NCBI GenBank assembly: GCA_021324825.1
Contig: JAJPII010000039.1
Span: 35,486 to 99,485 of the forward strand
Direction of reading: 5' to 3'
DNA from: Spartobacteria bacterium
Lineage (GTDB): Bacteria > Verrucomicrobiota > Verrucomicrobiia > Chthoniobacterales > Chthoniobacteraceae
Length of the DNA stretch: 64,000 bases
The first letter of the stretch is position 1; every line of letters begins with the position of its first letter. The notes under the pieces were generated by a model that searched no databases, was not told the DNA's origin, and saw nothing but the letters and a program-made list of their open reading frames with translations. This document shows, in pieces, positions 37,809 through 46,330 of the stretch. Made by a program: the position numbers and the translations under genes.

Positions 37809-38669
37809 CTAAAGACGGGCGGCCTGCTCCTTCGCCACCCCACAGTGGCGCTGCTTGCGGGTCCACAGGACGAGCAATCCCCCGCCCAGCAGGATCGAGG
37901 CCCAGGCCGAAGGTTCCGGAGCGGCAACAGCCTGAAAGGTGAAATCTCCATTGCTTGCCAGGGTAAATGTCCCGACATCTTCGCTCGTGCCGCCCGCCGG
38001 TAAATAATACAGTTCCGAAAAAACAGAGCCGCTGCTAGGAACCCCGTTTTCCGTCTTGTTCGCAGTCGCAAAATAGTTGTAGTCCTTGCTGAAAGTGCCG
38101 GGATTTCCATTCCGGATTTCGGTCGAATAACTATTCCCCTGGCTTGAAGGGACGGAAACCGCCTCCGAACTATTCGCCGTGGAAGAGCCGCTCACCGAGG
38201 CGTAAAGCGTGTTTATCTTTCCCGCCGGGCTGCTTTGGGCCGAAAAGGAACTCGCCGGCGGCGTATGGAGATCGCTGGGAGCGGTCACCCACATATCGTG
38301 GCTGCCGTCCGCGCCTACCACGCTCCAAACCAGGTCACTGCGGGTGTTCCAACTGCTATCCGTCGTTCCATCCCCATAGGTGGTCCGAAGATCCGCCACG
38401 GCCAGCCCCGAGGAATTGGAAAGCGTCAAAATGCCTCCGGGCTGCGACTCCGCCTCGAGGACGAGTTGCGCGGCCGTGCCGAGGTTGATTTCCAGGTCCG
38501 TGCCGCCCCCCGTGCCAACCCCGTCATTCACGCGAAAGGCAAGGACAAGAGCCGGCGACGTAGTCGTCACCGTTCCCGCCTTCGCTGCCGTTCCGGCCAG
38601 GGCGACCCCGGCCAGAACCAGCGCCCCGGCCCGAGCGCCGAACTGCAGCTGCATCCATGTCTTTATCAT
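37809..38669 (-). CDS. PEP-CTERM surface protein, paralogue A
   Basis: 286 residues. Signal peptide (VALAGTAAKA), a beta-rich body of about 220 residues, then the sorting tail APEPSAW, a hydrophobic helix and TRKQR, recognised by exosortase. The body (AFRVNDGVGTGGGTDLEINLG, YGDGTTDSSWNTRSDLVWSV, SGSSTANSSEAVSVPS) has no known domain but is closely similar along its length to the neighbour at 38676. It is the last cistron of a leftward operon; the gap from its neighbour is six bases. No exosortase gene is in the window. Confidence 0.85.
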   Translation of the reverse strand: MIKTWMQLQFGARAGALVLAGVALAGTAAKAGTVTTTSPALVLAFRVNDGVGTGGGTDLEINLGTAAQLVLEAESQPGGILTLSNSSGLAVADLRTTYGDGTTDSSWNTRSDLVWSVVGADGSHDMWVTAPSDLHTPPASSFSAQSSPAGKINTLYASVSGSSTANSSEAVSVPSSQGNSYSTEIRNGNPGTFSKDYNYFATANKTENGVPSSGSVFSELYYLPAGGTSEDVGTFTLASNGDFTFQAVAAPEPSAWASILLGGGLLVLWTRKQRHCGVAKEQAARL

Positions 38670-38675
38670 ATAAGT

Positions 38676-39533
38676 TTAATTCGTAGATGCGCCTTCCCCG
38701 CTCGGCGCCAAGGTCTTTCGGCGCCAGATCAAGGCGATGCCGCCGGCTCCCAAAGCCATCGCGACCCAATTCGCCGGTTCCGGCACGGACACGGAGGCCG
38801 TCGTGAACGTGAAATCACCGGCGCTGTCGAGACTGAACGTTCCCAGATCGCTGCTCGTGCCGCCCGCCGGCAAGTAGAAGAGATCCGCTGTCGTATCTCC
38901 CGAACTGGGCACGCCGCTCTCCGTCTTGTTCGCGGTCGCGAAGTAGTTGTAGTCCTTGGTGAAGGTGCCGGGGTTGCCATTGCGAATCTCGGTCGAATAA
39001 CTGTTCCCCTGGGCCGACGGGACCGAAACCGCCTCCGAACTGTTCGCGGTGGAAGAGCCGCTCACCGATCCGTAAAGAGCGTTAATCTTTCCCGCCGGAC
39101 CGCTTTGGCTGGAAAAGGACGCTGCGTTCGGCGTATGGAGATCGCCAGGCGCAGTCACCCAAAGGTCGTGGCTGCCATCGGCGCCTACCACGCTCCAAAC
39201 CAGGTCGGTGCGGGTGTTCCAACTGCTATCCGTCGTTCCATCGCCATAGATGGTCCGAAGATCCGCCACAGCCAGTCCAGAGGAATTGGAAAGCGTCAAA
39301 ACGCCTCCGGGCTGCAACGCCGCCTCGCTTACTAGATCCGCGGCGGTCCCAAGATTGATTTCCAGGTTCGTGGAGCCCCCTGCGCCCGTCCCGTCATTTA
39401 CGCGGAATGCCAGGATGAGGTCCGGCGCCGCCGCCGAGACCGTGTCCGCATGGGCCGCAGTGCCGGCCAGAAGCGCGCCGGCGAGGACCGGCAGCGCTGC
39501 CATCTTCACTTTATCGAGAGTGCTTTTTTTCAT
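38676..39533 (-). CDS. PEP-CTERM surface protein, paralogue B
   Basis: 285 residues. Signal peptide (LLAGTAAHA), a body nearly matching paralogue A through most positions (YNYFATANKTESGVPSSG against YNYFATANKTENGVPSSG), then VPEPANW, a hydrophobic helix and WRRK. Long stretches of the two genes are almost identical at the DNA level, indicating a fairly recent tandem duplication or ongoing gene conversion. Divergence is concentrated at the two ends and around the residues before the sorting tail. ATG at 39533. Confidence 0.86.
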   Translation of the reverse strand: MKKSTLDKVKMAALPVLAGALLAGTAAHADTVSAAAPDLILAFRVNDGTGAGGSTNLEINLGTAADLVSEAALQPGGVLTLSNSSGLAVADLRTIYGDGTTDSSWNTRTDLVWSVVGADGSHDLWVTAPGDLHTPNAASFSSQSGPAGKINALYGSVSGSSTANSSEAVSVPSAQGNSYSTEIRNGNPGTFTKDYNYFATANKTESGVPSSGDTTADLFYLPAGGTSSDLGTFSLDSAGDFTFTTASVSVPEPANWVAMALGAGGIALIWRRKTLAPSGEGASTN

Positions 39534-39565
39534 AATTCTGCTTTCTATGGGTTGAGTTGTTTTCT

Positions 39566-40975
39566 TTAGTAGTCCGCACTAACCTGACCGCCTTCCACCT
39601 GCCGGGTAACCAGCACGCTGGAGTTGTAGAAAATGCCCGCCGAGGATATTTGCGCCTGGGTGTTATCCGTCACGCCGCTCGAGTTTGTCGGGGCATCGGT
39701 GTTGTATACCTGGTCGGCTATATCGTCGGCCGCTTTTTGAGGCGCTCCGGTCAACGCGTGGCCGCCCGAATTGAAGTAGTAAAGATGCGCGAAGGACCAC
39801 AGCGTGTATTGGCCGGACTGCACAGCCGCCACGCTGTAGGGAACGCCGTTGTAGCTTAACGCAGTCGCCCCCGAAATGCCGGCGATGTCCGCCGGCCCGG
39901 CATATCCCACCAAATAAACGGAAGTCGGCGTGTGCGCGCCGGTTTCGCCGGGTATGGAGAAGTTTACCTGGTTGGTTCCAGTGCCCACAACCACCGGGTT
40001 CGAAGCGCTCAACGCGTTTACGAGATCGGTCGTCAGCGTATAGCCCGAGTGTCCCTGCGAGTTCCAGTTAACGCTCGGCTCCGTATTGAGCGGCGCGTTC
40101 GCCGGCCACAGCGAGGCGCCCGTGACGGTGCTTCCCACGCCGCCCGTCTGGGTCGTTGTGCTGCTCGCCTCCACGGTCTGGTTGTTGGCAAACGTAAGCT
40201 GGTACTGCTGCACACTCTGGCCGAATCCCGATTGAGCCTCCGCCAGGGGCACCGTCCGCGCGCCGGCGTCTTCGCTTCGGCCGACAAGGATCGCATACTT
40301 GTTGGCATCCGCGGCGTTTCCGTCGAAGAACGCCACCGGCGTCGGGCCGTTGATAAGGGTGAACGCCGTCTGCTGGGTGATGTTCGTGATCGGCGAAGTC
40401 CCGCTGGACAATTTTCCGACTGCCCATTGGATCGGGGCGATCCCGAGCGTCTGCGCACTCTGAGCCACCGTGCCGGCGTCAATCAGATCCGCATTGTTGA
40501 TCGTATTCGCAAAGGTCGGGCCGGTGCTCGGCGCCGTTTGCACCACGGCGGCGGAACTGGACGGGAACGTAATCGTCACCGAAGCGTCCGGAGGCGCCGT
40601 CTCCGTGGCATAACTCGCACTGAGGACCGTGCCTGTGCTTGACAGGGTTACGCCGCTGCTGATCCAGTGCGAAATATTGTTCTGCGAGGTCAAATCCACG
40701 ATCCCGGAAACGTCTCCGGTCCAGTAGGTTTTGATGATGATCGGCTGCGAGTTGGACGCGAGGGTTCCGGAGTAAATCGCCGCCGTGGGCTTGTAACGCC
40801 CGCCGCTGTAGTAGGCAAACGTATAGCCGGGTTTAAGGACATCCTCGATGGCTTTTTGGATCGGCGGCCGGTAAGTGGCCGCGCCGGCAATATGAAGGAC
40901 GGATGTGGCCGCGGACAGCGGCCCCGCCAATGCGAGGGCAAGCGCGGGAACGATCAAGATTTTGGGTGTTTTCAT
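39566..40975 (-). CDS. Secreted PstS-like periplasmic-binding-fold protein
   Basis: 469 residues from ATG 40975, where the signal peptide MKTPKILIVPALALALAGPL begins; an in-frame ATG-less extension upstream is ignored. The mature start SVLHIAGAATYRPPIQKAIE and the later TYWTGDVSGI resemble the phosphate-binding-protein (PBP-like) domain, here with a long Ser/Thr-rich middle. It is the first gene of a three-gene operon with two PEP-CTERM proteins and sits behind a strong promoter. No ABC permease or ATPase genes are nearby, so phosphate uptake is unproven; a secreted scavenging or surface role is as likely. Confidence 0.68.
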   Translation of the reverse strand: MKTPKILIVPALALALAGPLSAATSVLHIAGAATYRPPIQKAIEDVLKPGYTFAYYSGGRYKPTAAIYSGTLASNSQPIIIKTYWTGDVSGIVDLTSQNNISHWISSGVTLSSTGTVLSASYATETAPPDASVTITFPSSSAAVVQTAPSTGPTFANTINNADLIDAGTVAQSAQTLGIAPIQWAVGKLSSGTSPITNITQQTAFTLINGPTPVAFFDGNAADANKYAILVGRSEDAGARTVPLAEAQSGFGQSVQQYQLTFANNQTVEASSTTTQTGGVGSTVTGASLWPANAPLNTEPSVNWNSQGHSGYTLTTDLVNALSASNPVVVGTGTNQVNFSIPGETGAHTPTSVYLVGYAGPADIAGISGATALSYNGVPYSVAAVQSGQYTLWSFAHLYYFNSGGHALTGAPQKAADDIADQVYNTDAPTNSSGVTDNTQAQISSAGIFYNSSVLVTRQVEGGQVSADY

Positions 40976-41127
40976 GGATTTCTTTGTTCGATGATTGGTT
41001 TGGTATGCGCCACGGGGCGAGGACGGTGTCAGGGGCACTTGCGTTCCCGGCGATCATCCTCCACAAACTCCCCGAGTGGGGTCGTTTGGACGAAACTCTA
41101 CTTAAACAGTAGCGTTTCGTGAAAGGA

Positions 41128-41186
41128 CATTTACGAGCCGCTCGCGATGCCGTCAAATCTTTTTTTCCTTTTTTTTAAAAAATTTT
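41128..41186 (-). promoter_or_regulatory. Strong promoter with UP-element-like tract
   Basis: On the minus strand TTGACG (complement of 41151-41156), a 17-bp spacer and TAAATG (complement of 41128-41133). Directly upstream of the -35 is a run of A and T (41157-41186, with an AAAATTTTTTAAAAAAAA block), the composition expected of an UP element contacted by the RNA polymerase alpha subunit. It points at the PstS-like gene. Confidence 0.6.
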
Positions 41187-41292
41187 CCCGGCGATTCGAT
41201 TGAGAGCGGCCGAGGAGGCGGACGGCTCGGCGCGCCGCAGGAACTTCCCGCGGCTTCACGGGGCCCCGGCGCTTTGGCATTGCCTCGCTTCG

Positions 41293-41336
41293 CGCGGCGT
41301 CGTTGTAAAGGCGGCTGTGCCAGCCGCCTGGAGCGC
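41293..41336. repeat. REP-like palindrome, copy 4
   Basis: GCGCGGCGTCGTTGTAAAGG leads into the perfect core AGGCGGCTG-TGC-CAGCCGCCT (41309-41329) and GGAGCG, four bases before the yezD stop codon. Single hairpin, no paired copy. Confidence 0.85.
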
Positions 41337-41339
41337 ATC

Positions 41340-41609
41340 TCAGCCGTCCTTAGGCTCTTTGGACGCCCCCCGTTTGTCCGCACGGCCAGCCCCAGGGGAA
41401 ATGTCGAGCTTGGTTCGCTCCGTTCTATCGATATGCATCACTTTCCCGTCGTGAATCGTGATTTGAACCACTCCGAAACGGAGATTCCGGACCTTCTCCT
41501 CCACGACCGAAAGCCAATCCGCATTCGAAAATCCACCCGCGGAAGCCTCTGCGGAAGAGTCCGCGGCTTCCGACGGAGACGCGGCGACCGGAATATTTCT
41601 TGGTTTCAT
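41340..41609 (-). CDS. YezD-family small protein
   Basis: 89 residues. The middle WLSVVEEKVRNLRFGVVQ and ITIHDGKVMHIDRTERTKL is the complete YezD/DUF2292 domain, in other bacteria often linked to sulfur-assimilation genes; its biochemical role is unknown. A low-complexity Ala/Ser N-terminus (about 25 residues) and a charged tail (GRADKRGASKEPKDG) flank it. No sulfur genes are visible here. Confidence 0.82.
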   Translation of the reverse strand: MKPRNIPVAASPSEAADSSAEASAGGFSNADWLSVVEEKVRNLRFGVVQITIHDGKVMHIDRTERTKLDISPGAGRADKRGASKEPKDG

Positions 41610-41829
41610 TCAATTATGTCAACTCTACTTGATCCATATGGTTAAACGCAAGACCTTTTTTACCGGGACGGCAAGCGGCCCCGCCCGGCATGACTCCGCG
41701 ATCGCAAGCTGCGAAACACGCAGGAGGCGCACCCTGCCTCGGACGGTCTGCGGTAACTCATGGTTCCCGAGCCAATCGGGGCTGCCTTGATTCTAGGACC
41801 AAAAGGAGTGTGAGATACGAATCTTAAGT

Positions 41830-41973
41830 ATGCTACTAATTATCGCCATTCTTATTCTGCTTTTCTGGGGCGGTGGATTTGCCTTCCATGTCGCTGGTGG
41901 TCTCATTCACATCCTTCTCCTTATCGCCCTCGTTCTGTTCGTTCTTCATTTCGTCTCGGGGCGAAGAGTCTGA
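41830..41973 (+). CDS. Lmo0937-family (DUF5670) 47-residue membrane protein
   Basis: MLLIIAILILLFWGGGFAFH begins a 47-residue protein with two short hydrophobic segments and the conserved ending FVSGRRV. This matches the lmo0937/DUF5670 family (LW.lGf..gGfiHiLLviAiv...SGRR), small stress-associated membrane proteins. It is easy to miss because of its length. AAGGAG is present but about 20 bases upstream, longer than usual spacing. It is followed by the BON protein and other stress genes. Confidence 0.82.
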   Translation: MLLIIAILILLFWGGGFAFHVAGGLIHILLLIALVLFVLHFVSGRRV

Positions 41974-42096
41974 ATTAGCTATATCGCCGGCCGATCGAGC
42001 CGGCGCGGGGGCCAGTTTCGTTTACTGTGCACAGGCCGTCGGAAATCAACCTCCCGCTGTCGGCTTGAATTACCAAACCAAGAAAGCACCCAATCG

Positions 42097-42474
42097 ATGA
42101 AACGAATAACCCTTGCCTTCGCGTGGCTTTTCGCGGCAGCAGCGATAAGCGTTGCTGCCGATAATACCGCGACAGACGCCGACAACAGCGCCAAGAATGA
42201 GCGCGACCGTTCCAATCAGACGCTGACATCCGGCGACCAATCCAACAGCCGGGAAGATATCAAGATTACGCAACAAATTCGCCAGGCGGTCATCAAAAGC
42301 GACTCGCTGTCCATCACAGCCAAGAATATCAAGATCATCACCATCGGCGGCAAGGTCACGCTTCGCGGCCCTGTGAAAGACGCGGAGGAAAAAAGGACCA
42401 TCGACAAACTCGCCAAGTCCATCGCGGGTGAAGCGAATGTCGATGATCAGATCGAGTCAAACAATTCTCACTAA
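42097..42474 (+). CDS. Periplasmic BON-domain protein (OsmY-like)
   Basis: 125 residues. Signal peptide (FAAAAISVAA), an Asn/Ser/Asp-rich linker (residues 22-50) and one BON domain (about 52-122: ITQQIRQAVIKSDSLS, IITIGGKVTLRGPVKDAEEK, IAGEANVDDQI). BON domains bind lipid surfaces and are induced by osmotic or envelope stress in OsmY. OsmY has two copies; this protein has one. It is spaced 29 bp from the next gene and probably shares regulation with its neighbours. Confidence 0.88.
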   Translation: MKRITLAFAWLFAAAAISVAADNTATDADNSAKNERDRSNQTLTSGDQSNSREDIKITQQIRQAVIKSDSLSITAKNIKIITIGGKVTLRGPVKDAEEKRTIDKLAKSIAGEANVDDQIESNNSH

Positions 42475-42503
42475 CACCCTTAGCTACAAAACCAAAAACA
42501 TAT

Positions 42504-43028
42504 ATGTCGAAATCCGTATTCTGCATCGCGAAAACAACAGGCCAGGCTGAAAACATCGTCGGCCGCCTTCAAAGCTCAGGTTTCGCCGCCTCTGAAATCT
42601 CTATACTCATGCCCGACACGGGCGGGGTCCACGACTTCGGGCACGTCAAGACATCTAAAGCGCCCGAAGGCGCCACGGCCGGAGCCACGACGGGCGGAGT
42701 GGCAGGCGGTATTCTCGGCTTGTTGGCCGGTATCGGCGCGCTGGCTATCCCCGGCGTCGGCCCATTGATAGCCGCCGGACCCATCATGGCGGCCTTGAGC
42801 GGCGCGGCTGTGGGAGCGACCACCGGCGGCATCGTCGGCGGTCTTATCGGGCTCGGAATCCCCGAGATCGAAGCCAAACAATACGAGGAGAAACTCAAGA
42901 CCGGCAACTACCTCATCTCCGCCCACGCCGAAGACTCGGATCAAATTGAGCGGGCGAAGAAGGTGTTCAAAGACGCCGGCGCAGAAGACATCGCCACGGC
43001 AAGTGAAGCAGCCGTTCCCGCGCGGTAA
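42504..43028 (+). CDS. Glycine-zipper stress protein (general stress protein 17M-like)
   Basis: 174 residues. An N-terminal ferredoxin-like unit (VFCIAKTTGQAENIVGRLQSSG, SEISILMPD) is followed by a long Gly/Ala membrane-active region (about 55-115, GATTGGVAGGILGLLAGIGA) and a second small unit (YEEKLKTGNYLISAHAED, RAKKVFKDAGAEDI). This is the pattern of YflT-type general-stress proteins, which often sit beside DUF892/YciE genes. No enzyme motif. ATG 42504. Confidence 0.72.
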   Translation: MSKSVFCIAKTTGQAENIVGRLQSSGFAASEISILMPDTGGVHDFGHVKTSKAPEGATAGATTGGVAGGILGLLAGIGALAIPGVGPLIAAGPIMAALSGAAVGATTGGIVGGLIGLGIPEIEAKQYEEKLKTGNYLISAHAEDSDQIERAKKVFKDAGAEDIATASEAAVPAR

Positions 43029-43041
43029 TCGCCATACTAAT

Positions 43042-44010
43042 ATGTCGCGAACTCCCCAGGAGCAGCTTGTACATTTTCTAAGCGATATGTATTCAGTCGA
43101 GCAACAGGCGCTCGCTCAACTCGTCTCTGCTCCCGATCTGGCGGGCGATCCGGGTCTCGCCGCCGATTTTCGCCGGCACCACGCGGAGACCGAGCAGCAG
43201 GCCGCGCTCGTCGGGGATCGCCTCGAAGCGCAAGGCGGAGCCCCCTCGGCCATAAAGGATGCAATAATGAAACTCGGCGGCAAAGGATTTCTAGCCTTCG
43301 CTCTCGCCCAGCCGGAGACACCGGGACGCCTGGCCGTCCACGCATACTCGTACGAAGCCATGGAATGGGCGGGATATGAGATGCTTATACGCTTCGCCGA
43401 AGCGGCCGGGGACGTCGAGACCGTGTCGATGGCGCGCGGGATTCGGGACGAGGAGCGAGCCATGATGGAACGCCTCGAACGCGGCTTCGACGCCGCGGAG
43501 AAGGTTTCGCATGGTGACACGCCGCCCGAGGAGATGAGCGATCATGTTCGCAAGCATCTTGCCGAGGCGCACGCCCTTGAGAGCCAGGGCATCCAGCTTT
43601 TGAGCAAGAGCGAAAAGATCGCCGGGGATCCCAGGTTGGCGCAGATCTGTAGGCGAAACCTTGAAAAATCCCGCAGGCATGCCCAACTTATCGAGCAGCG
43701 ACTCGAGGAACTCGGCACGGGTCCATCCAGTTTGAAGGACAACGTTCTGGCATTGGGCGGATTGAACTGGAGTTTCTTTTTTCAAGCCCAGTCTGATACG
43801 CCCGCCAAGCTCGCCGCCTTCGCTTACGCTTACGAGCACCTCAAGATAGGCGGCTATGAGCTTCTGTTGCGCACGGCCCGGCGAGCCGGAGACGCGGTGA
43901 CGGGGAATCTCTGCGAGTCCCTGGTTACCGAAGAGCGGGATATGGCTGAGAGTGTGGCCGGCGCATTCGACTCCGCGGTTCAAGCGGCTCTCATGGCAGT
44001 GAGGATCTGA
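43042..44010 (+). CDS. Double-domain YciE/DUF892 ferritin-like protein
   Basis: 322 residues holding two tandem DUF892 units, about 1-155 and 165-322. Each has the helical pattern FLSDMYSVEQQALAQL, ADFRRHHAETEQQAALV, YSYEAMEWAGYEML and a matching second set (LEKSRRHAQLIEQRLEEL, YAYEHLKIGGYELL). Such four-helix proteins resemble ferritins and rubrerythrins and are induced by stress; iron binding in this group is not established. YciE itself has one unit, so this is a fused duplication. It lies 13 bp after the glycine-zipper gene. Confidence 0.83.
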   Translation: MSRTPQEQLVHFLSDMYSVEQQALAQLVSAPDLAGDPGLAADFRRHHAETEQQAALVGDRLEAQGGAPSAIKDAIMKLGGKGFLAFALAQPETPGRLAVHAYSYEAMEWAGYEMLIRFAEAAGDVETVSMARGIRDEERAMMERLERGFDAAEKVSHGDTPPEEMSDHVRKHLAEAHALESQGIQLLSKSEKIAGDPRLAQICRRNLEKSRRHAQLIEQRLEELGTGPSSLKDNVLALGGLNWSFFFQAQSDTPAKLAAFAYAYEHLKIGGYELLLRTARRAGDAVTGNLCESLVTEERDMAESVAGAFDSAVQAALMAVRI

Positions 44011-44162
44011 CCGTTACCGGGGGCCCGGCTATTTGCCCGAACCAAGATCGCTGCCGTGCTTTGTTCCTTCACCGACATTGCCCGTAACGACCGGGGCCGC
44101 GGCCTCCGGCAGTAATGTCGACGGTATGCTCAGGAAGTGGGAGCTTAGGAAGGCTCCCCATC

Positions 44163-45758
44163 TCATTCCGAACGATGCAGATCGGCCAGGTTGCGTACTA
44201 CGGCTACAAGCTCTGTTGCTTCTATTGGCTTGGCGACGTGCATTTGAAAGCCGGCGCGTAATGCGCGGGTTCGATCCTCGTGACGCGCCAGGGCGGTAAG
44301 CGCAATGGCTGGAACAGTACGTCCACCCGGAAGAGAACGAACCCGGGCAATGAGCTCGTAACCATCATGGTCAGGCATGCCAATGTCGCTGAGTAATACG
44401 TCGGGTCTGCATTGCTCGAACGCCAGAAGCGCCTCATCCATCGAATGCGCCGTCCGAACCGTCGCCCCGCTTTTTTGCAAAATAACGCGGACAACTTCAG
44501 ATGCGTCCGCATCGTCGTCAACGGCTAGCACGCCTATTCCTGTTAAGTCGCCTTGTTCCAAATGACCGTCCAAAGAGGCGTCTCGGGAATCGGCGATTTC
44601 ACGCTCGGGCGCCTGATGCGCCGCTGTCAAAGGGAGGTGAATGACGAAGGAGGCTCCCAGATCCTTTCCCGCACTCCGGACATGCACGGTTCCGCCATGC
44701 AGTTCGGTAAGATGTTTAACAATCGCAAGCCCGAGACCGAGGCCGCCGTGCCGCCGAGTAGTGGAGGCGTCCGCCTGGCTAAACCGTTCGAAAACGCGAG
44801 TCAGGAATTCCGTAGGGATGCCGATACCTGTATCCGTGACCGAAATCTCCACGTGCGAATCAACCCGCTCCAGCACGACATGTACGCCACCGCCTTTTGG
44901 AGTGAATTTGATTGCGTTTACGAGAAGGTTCCAGACGATCTGCTGAACTCTGTTACGATCGGCCATAACGATGCCGCCAACGCACGAAAATGCGGACGTC
45001 AATCGAATACCCTTGGCTTCGGCAGTGGGGAGTACGGAGTCGATTGCCGCGGTAATGACCAAAGGAAGGTCAAGTCGTTGAATATCCAAATTAAGCTTTC
45101 CAGACTCGATGCGGCTCATATCCAACAGATCATCAATAAGCCGCCCCTGGGCGCGAACATTGCGGTCGATCACAATTAGCGCCTGCGCCAGTTCTTCGGC
45201 GTTGGCCCCCTCCTGAAGTATCTGTATCCAGCCCGCGATGGCCATCAGAGGCGTCCGTAATTCATGAGACAGAGTTGAGATAAAGTCAGCTTTCAATCGG
45301 TTGGCCCGGACAAGGGCTTCGTTCGCTTCCGTCAATTTGCGAGACGCGACCTTTTGCGCAGTGATGTCGCGCGCTATTTTCGACGCGCCAACAACATCCC
45401 CCCGCTCATTTTTGACCGGCGAAATCGTCAAAGAAACCTCCACGAGGGCGCCGTCTTTTCGGAGACGGGTCGTTTCGAAGTGCTCGATCCGCCGCCCCTT
45501 TCTCAGCCTCGCGAGAATATCTATCTCCTCTTCTTTTCGGTGCGGAGGGAGCAATCGCAGAACGGGCTGTCCGATGATTTCTTCGGGCCGATAGCCGAAT
45601 ATCCTCTCGGCGCCATTGTTCCAACTCATAATGATCCCGTCGAGATTTTTACTGATAATGGCATCTTCGGAGGAATCGACGATTGCCGCGAGCAGCTTGT
45701 CGGAGGAGAGGAAGCCAGCGCCGGCTGCAACGCCCTTACTATGTATCGCGTCGGGCAT
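44163..45758 (-). CDS. Hybrid sensor histidine kinase: PAS, HisKA, HATPase, receiver
   Basis: 531 residues, no membrane segment, so a cytoplasmic sensor. A PAS domain (about 22-140, SSEDAIISKNLDGIIMSWN...GYRPEEIIG) precedes HisKA with phospho-acceptor His in ISTLSHELRTPLMAI, HATPase_c (NLLVNAIKFTPKGGG, TDTGIGIP, GGLGLGLAIV) and a C-terminal receiver whose phospho-acceptor Asp is in DVLLSDIGMPDHDGYEL. A separate response regulator is not adjacent, so it may pass the signal through a phosphotransfer protein. It is convergent with the stress genes, which it may control, but this is inferred from position only. Confidence 0.94.
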   Translation of the reverse strand: MPDAIHSKGVAAGAGFLSSDKLLAAIVDSSEDAIISKNLDGIIMSWNNGAERIFGYRPEEIIGQPVLRLLPPHRKEEEIDILARLRKGRRIEHFETTRLRKDGALVEVSLTISPVKNERGDVVGASKIARDITAQKVASRKLTEANEALVRANRLKADFISTLSHELRTPLMAIAGWIQILQEGANAEELAQALIVIDRNVRAQGRLIDDLLDMSRIESGKLNLDIQRLDLPLVITAAIDSVLPTAEAKGIRLTSAFSCVGGIVMADRNRVQQIVWNLLVNAIKFTPKGGGVHVVLERVDSHVEISVTDTGIGIPTEFLTRVFERFSQADASTTRRHGGLGLGLAIVKHLTELHGGTVHVRSAGKDLGASFVIHLPLTAAHQAPEREIADSRDASLDGHLEQGDLTGIGVLAVDDDADASEVVRVILQKSGATVRTAHSMDEALLAFEQCRPDVLLSDIGMPDHDGYELIARVRSLPGGRTVPAIALTALARHEDRTRALRAGFQMHVAKPIEATELVAVVRNLADLHRSE

Positions 45759-45997
45759 TGGACTGAACGGACTTGCGCCTACTTAACCCACGTCTTTGCG
45801 ATGATAAAGATAACAACGACTCCTCCAATCCCTCCTCCAAAGAGAAGATACAGCGTCGAGTAACCGGTCGCCTGCGGCGATTGGTGGAAAGATTAGTCCG
45901 ATCATCATTCGCGATGTATTCGCAGCAAAGTCCGTTTTTGGATGTGCCGAAGGGTTCAGGTTTTGCCGTGATTTTTCAAACCGCAGGCCGAGCATGA

Positions 45998-46328
45998 GGC
46001 CGCGCAGTTCGGCGAGATTGCGCAGGGTCGCCGTGTAGTTTTCAAAGAGCCGCTTGAGGTCGCCGCGCCCGGTTTTGATGTCTTCGTGAACGGGCGCGGA
46101 TTCGACCGCCGCCCAGCGCAGGCCCGCCGCCTCGACGGTTTCCTTGCGCTCGCGGATTTCCTCGCGGCGCCAAGGTTCGCCATAGGGAATCCGGTGGAGC
46201 GAAGTGAACACCGCGCCGGCGCCCGCCTGGCGGATGTAGCTGAGCGGCACGGGATCGCCCGGGCCGAACCAGCGGAAGCCTTCTTCGAGCAAATGCAAAT
46301 CCTGCGTCATGATGAGGGCGTGCGCCAC
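45998..46328 (-). pseudogene. uxuA: Mannonate dehydratase remnant (about the first 100 codons)
   Basis: Starts at GTG 46328, two bases past the SDR stop, and reads LEEGFRWFGPGDPVPLSYIR, then TSLHRIPYGEPWRREEI, ESAPVHEDIKTGRGD and YTATLRNLAELRG. This aligns with the N-terminus of UxuA (W.WYGP.DPV.L...VESVPIHEDIK...TLRNLA). Homology stops near 45998; intact UxuA has some 250-300 more residues with the metal-binding site, so this cannot be an active mannonate dehydratase. The following 80 or so codons show no similarity. Probably a 3' deletion. Confidence 0.78.
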
Positions 46329-46330
46329 GG

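Larger units (their letters stand above)
40976..41339. other. Regulatory gap: leader and promoter of the PstS-like operon, plus a repeat
   Basis: 364 bp with no convincing gene. Leftward promoter parts lie at 41128-41156 with an A/T-rich tract at 41157-41186; the leader to the ATG at 40975 is about 146 nt. REP copy 4 sits at 41293-41336, next to the yezD stop. Confidence 0.5.

Noticed and set aside
41663..41688. GC-rich hairpin considered as a terminator
   Set aside because: The T-run lies on the wrong side for either strand, so an intrinsic terminator is not supported.
45787..45890. Leftward stretch reading STLYLLFGGGIGGVVVIFII
   Set aside because: Membrane-like but with no start codon after the preceding stop; treated as part of the rearranged gap beside the uxuA remnant.
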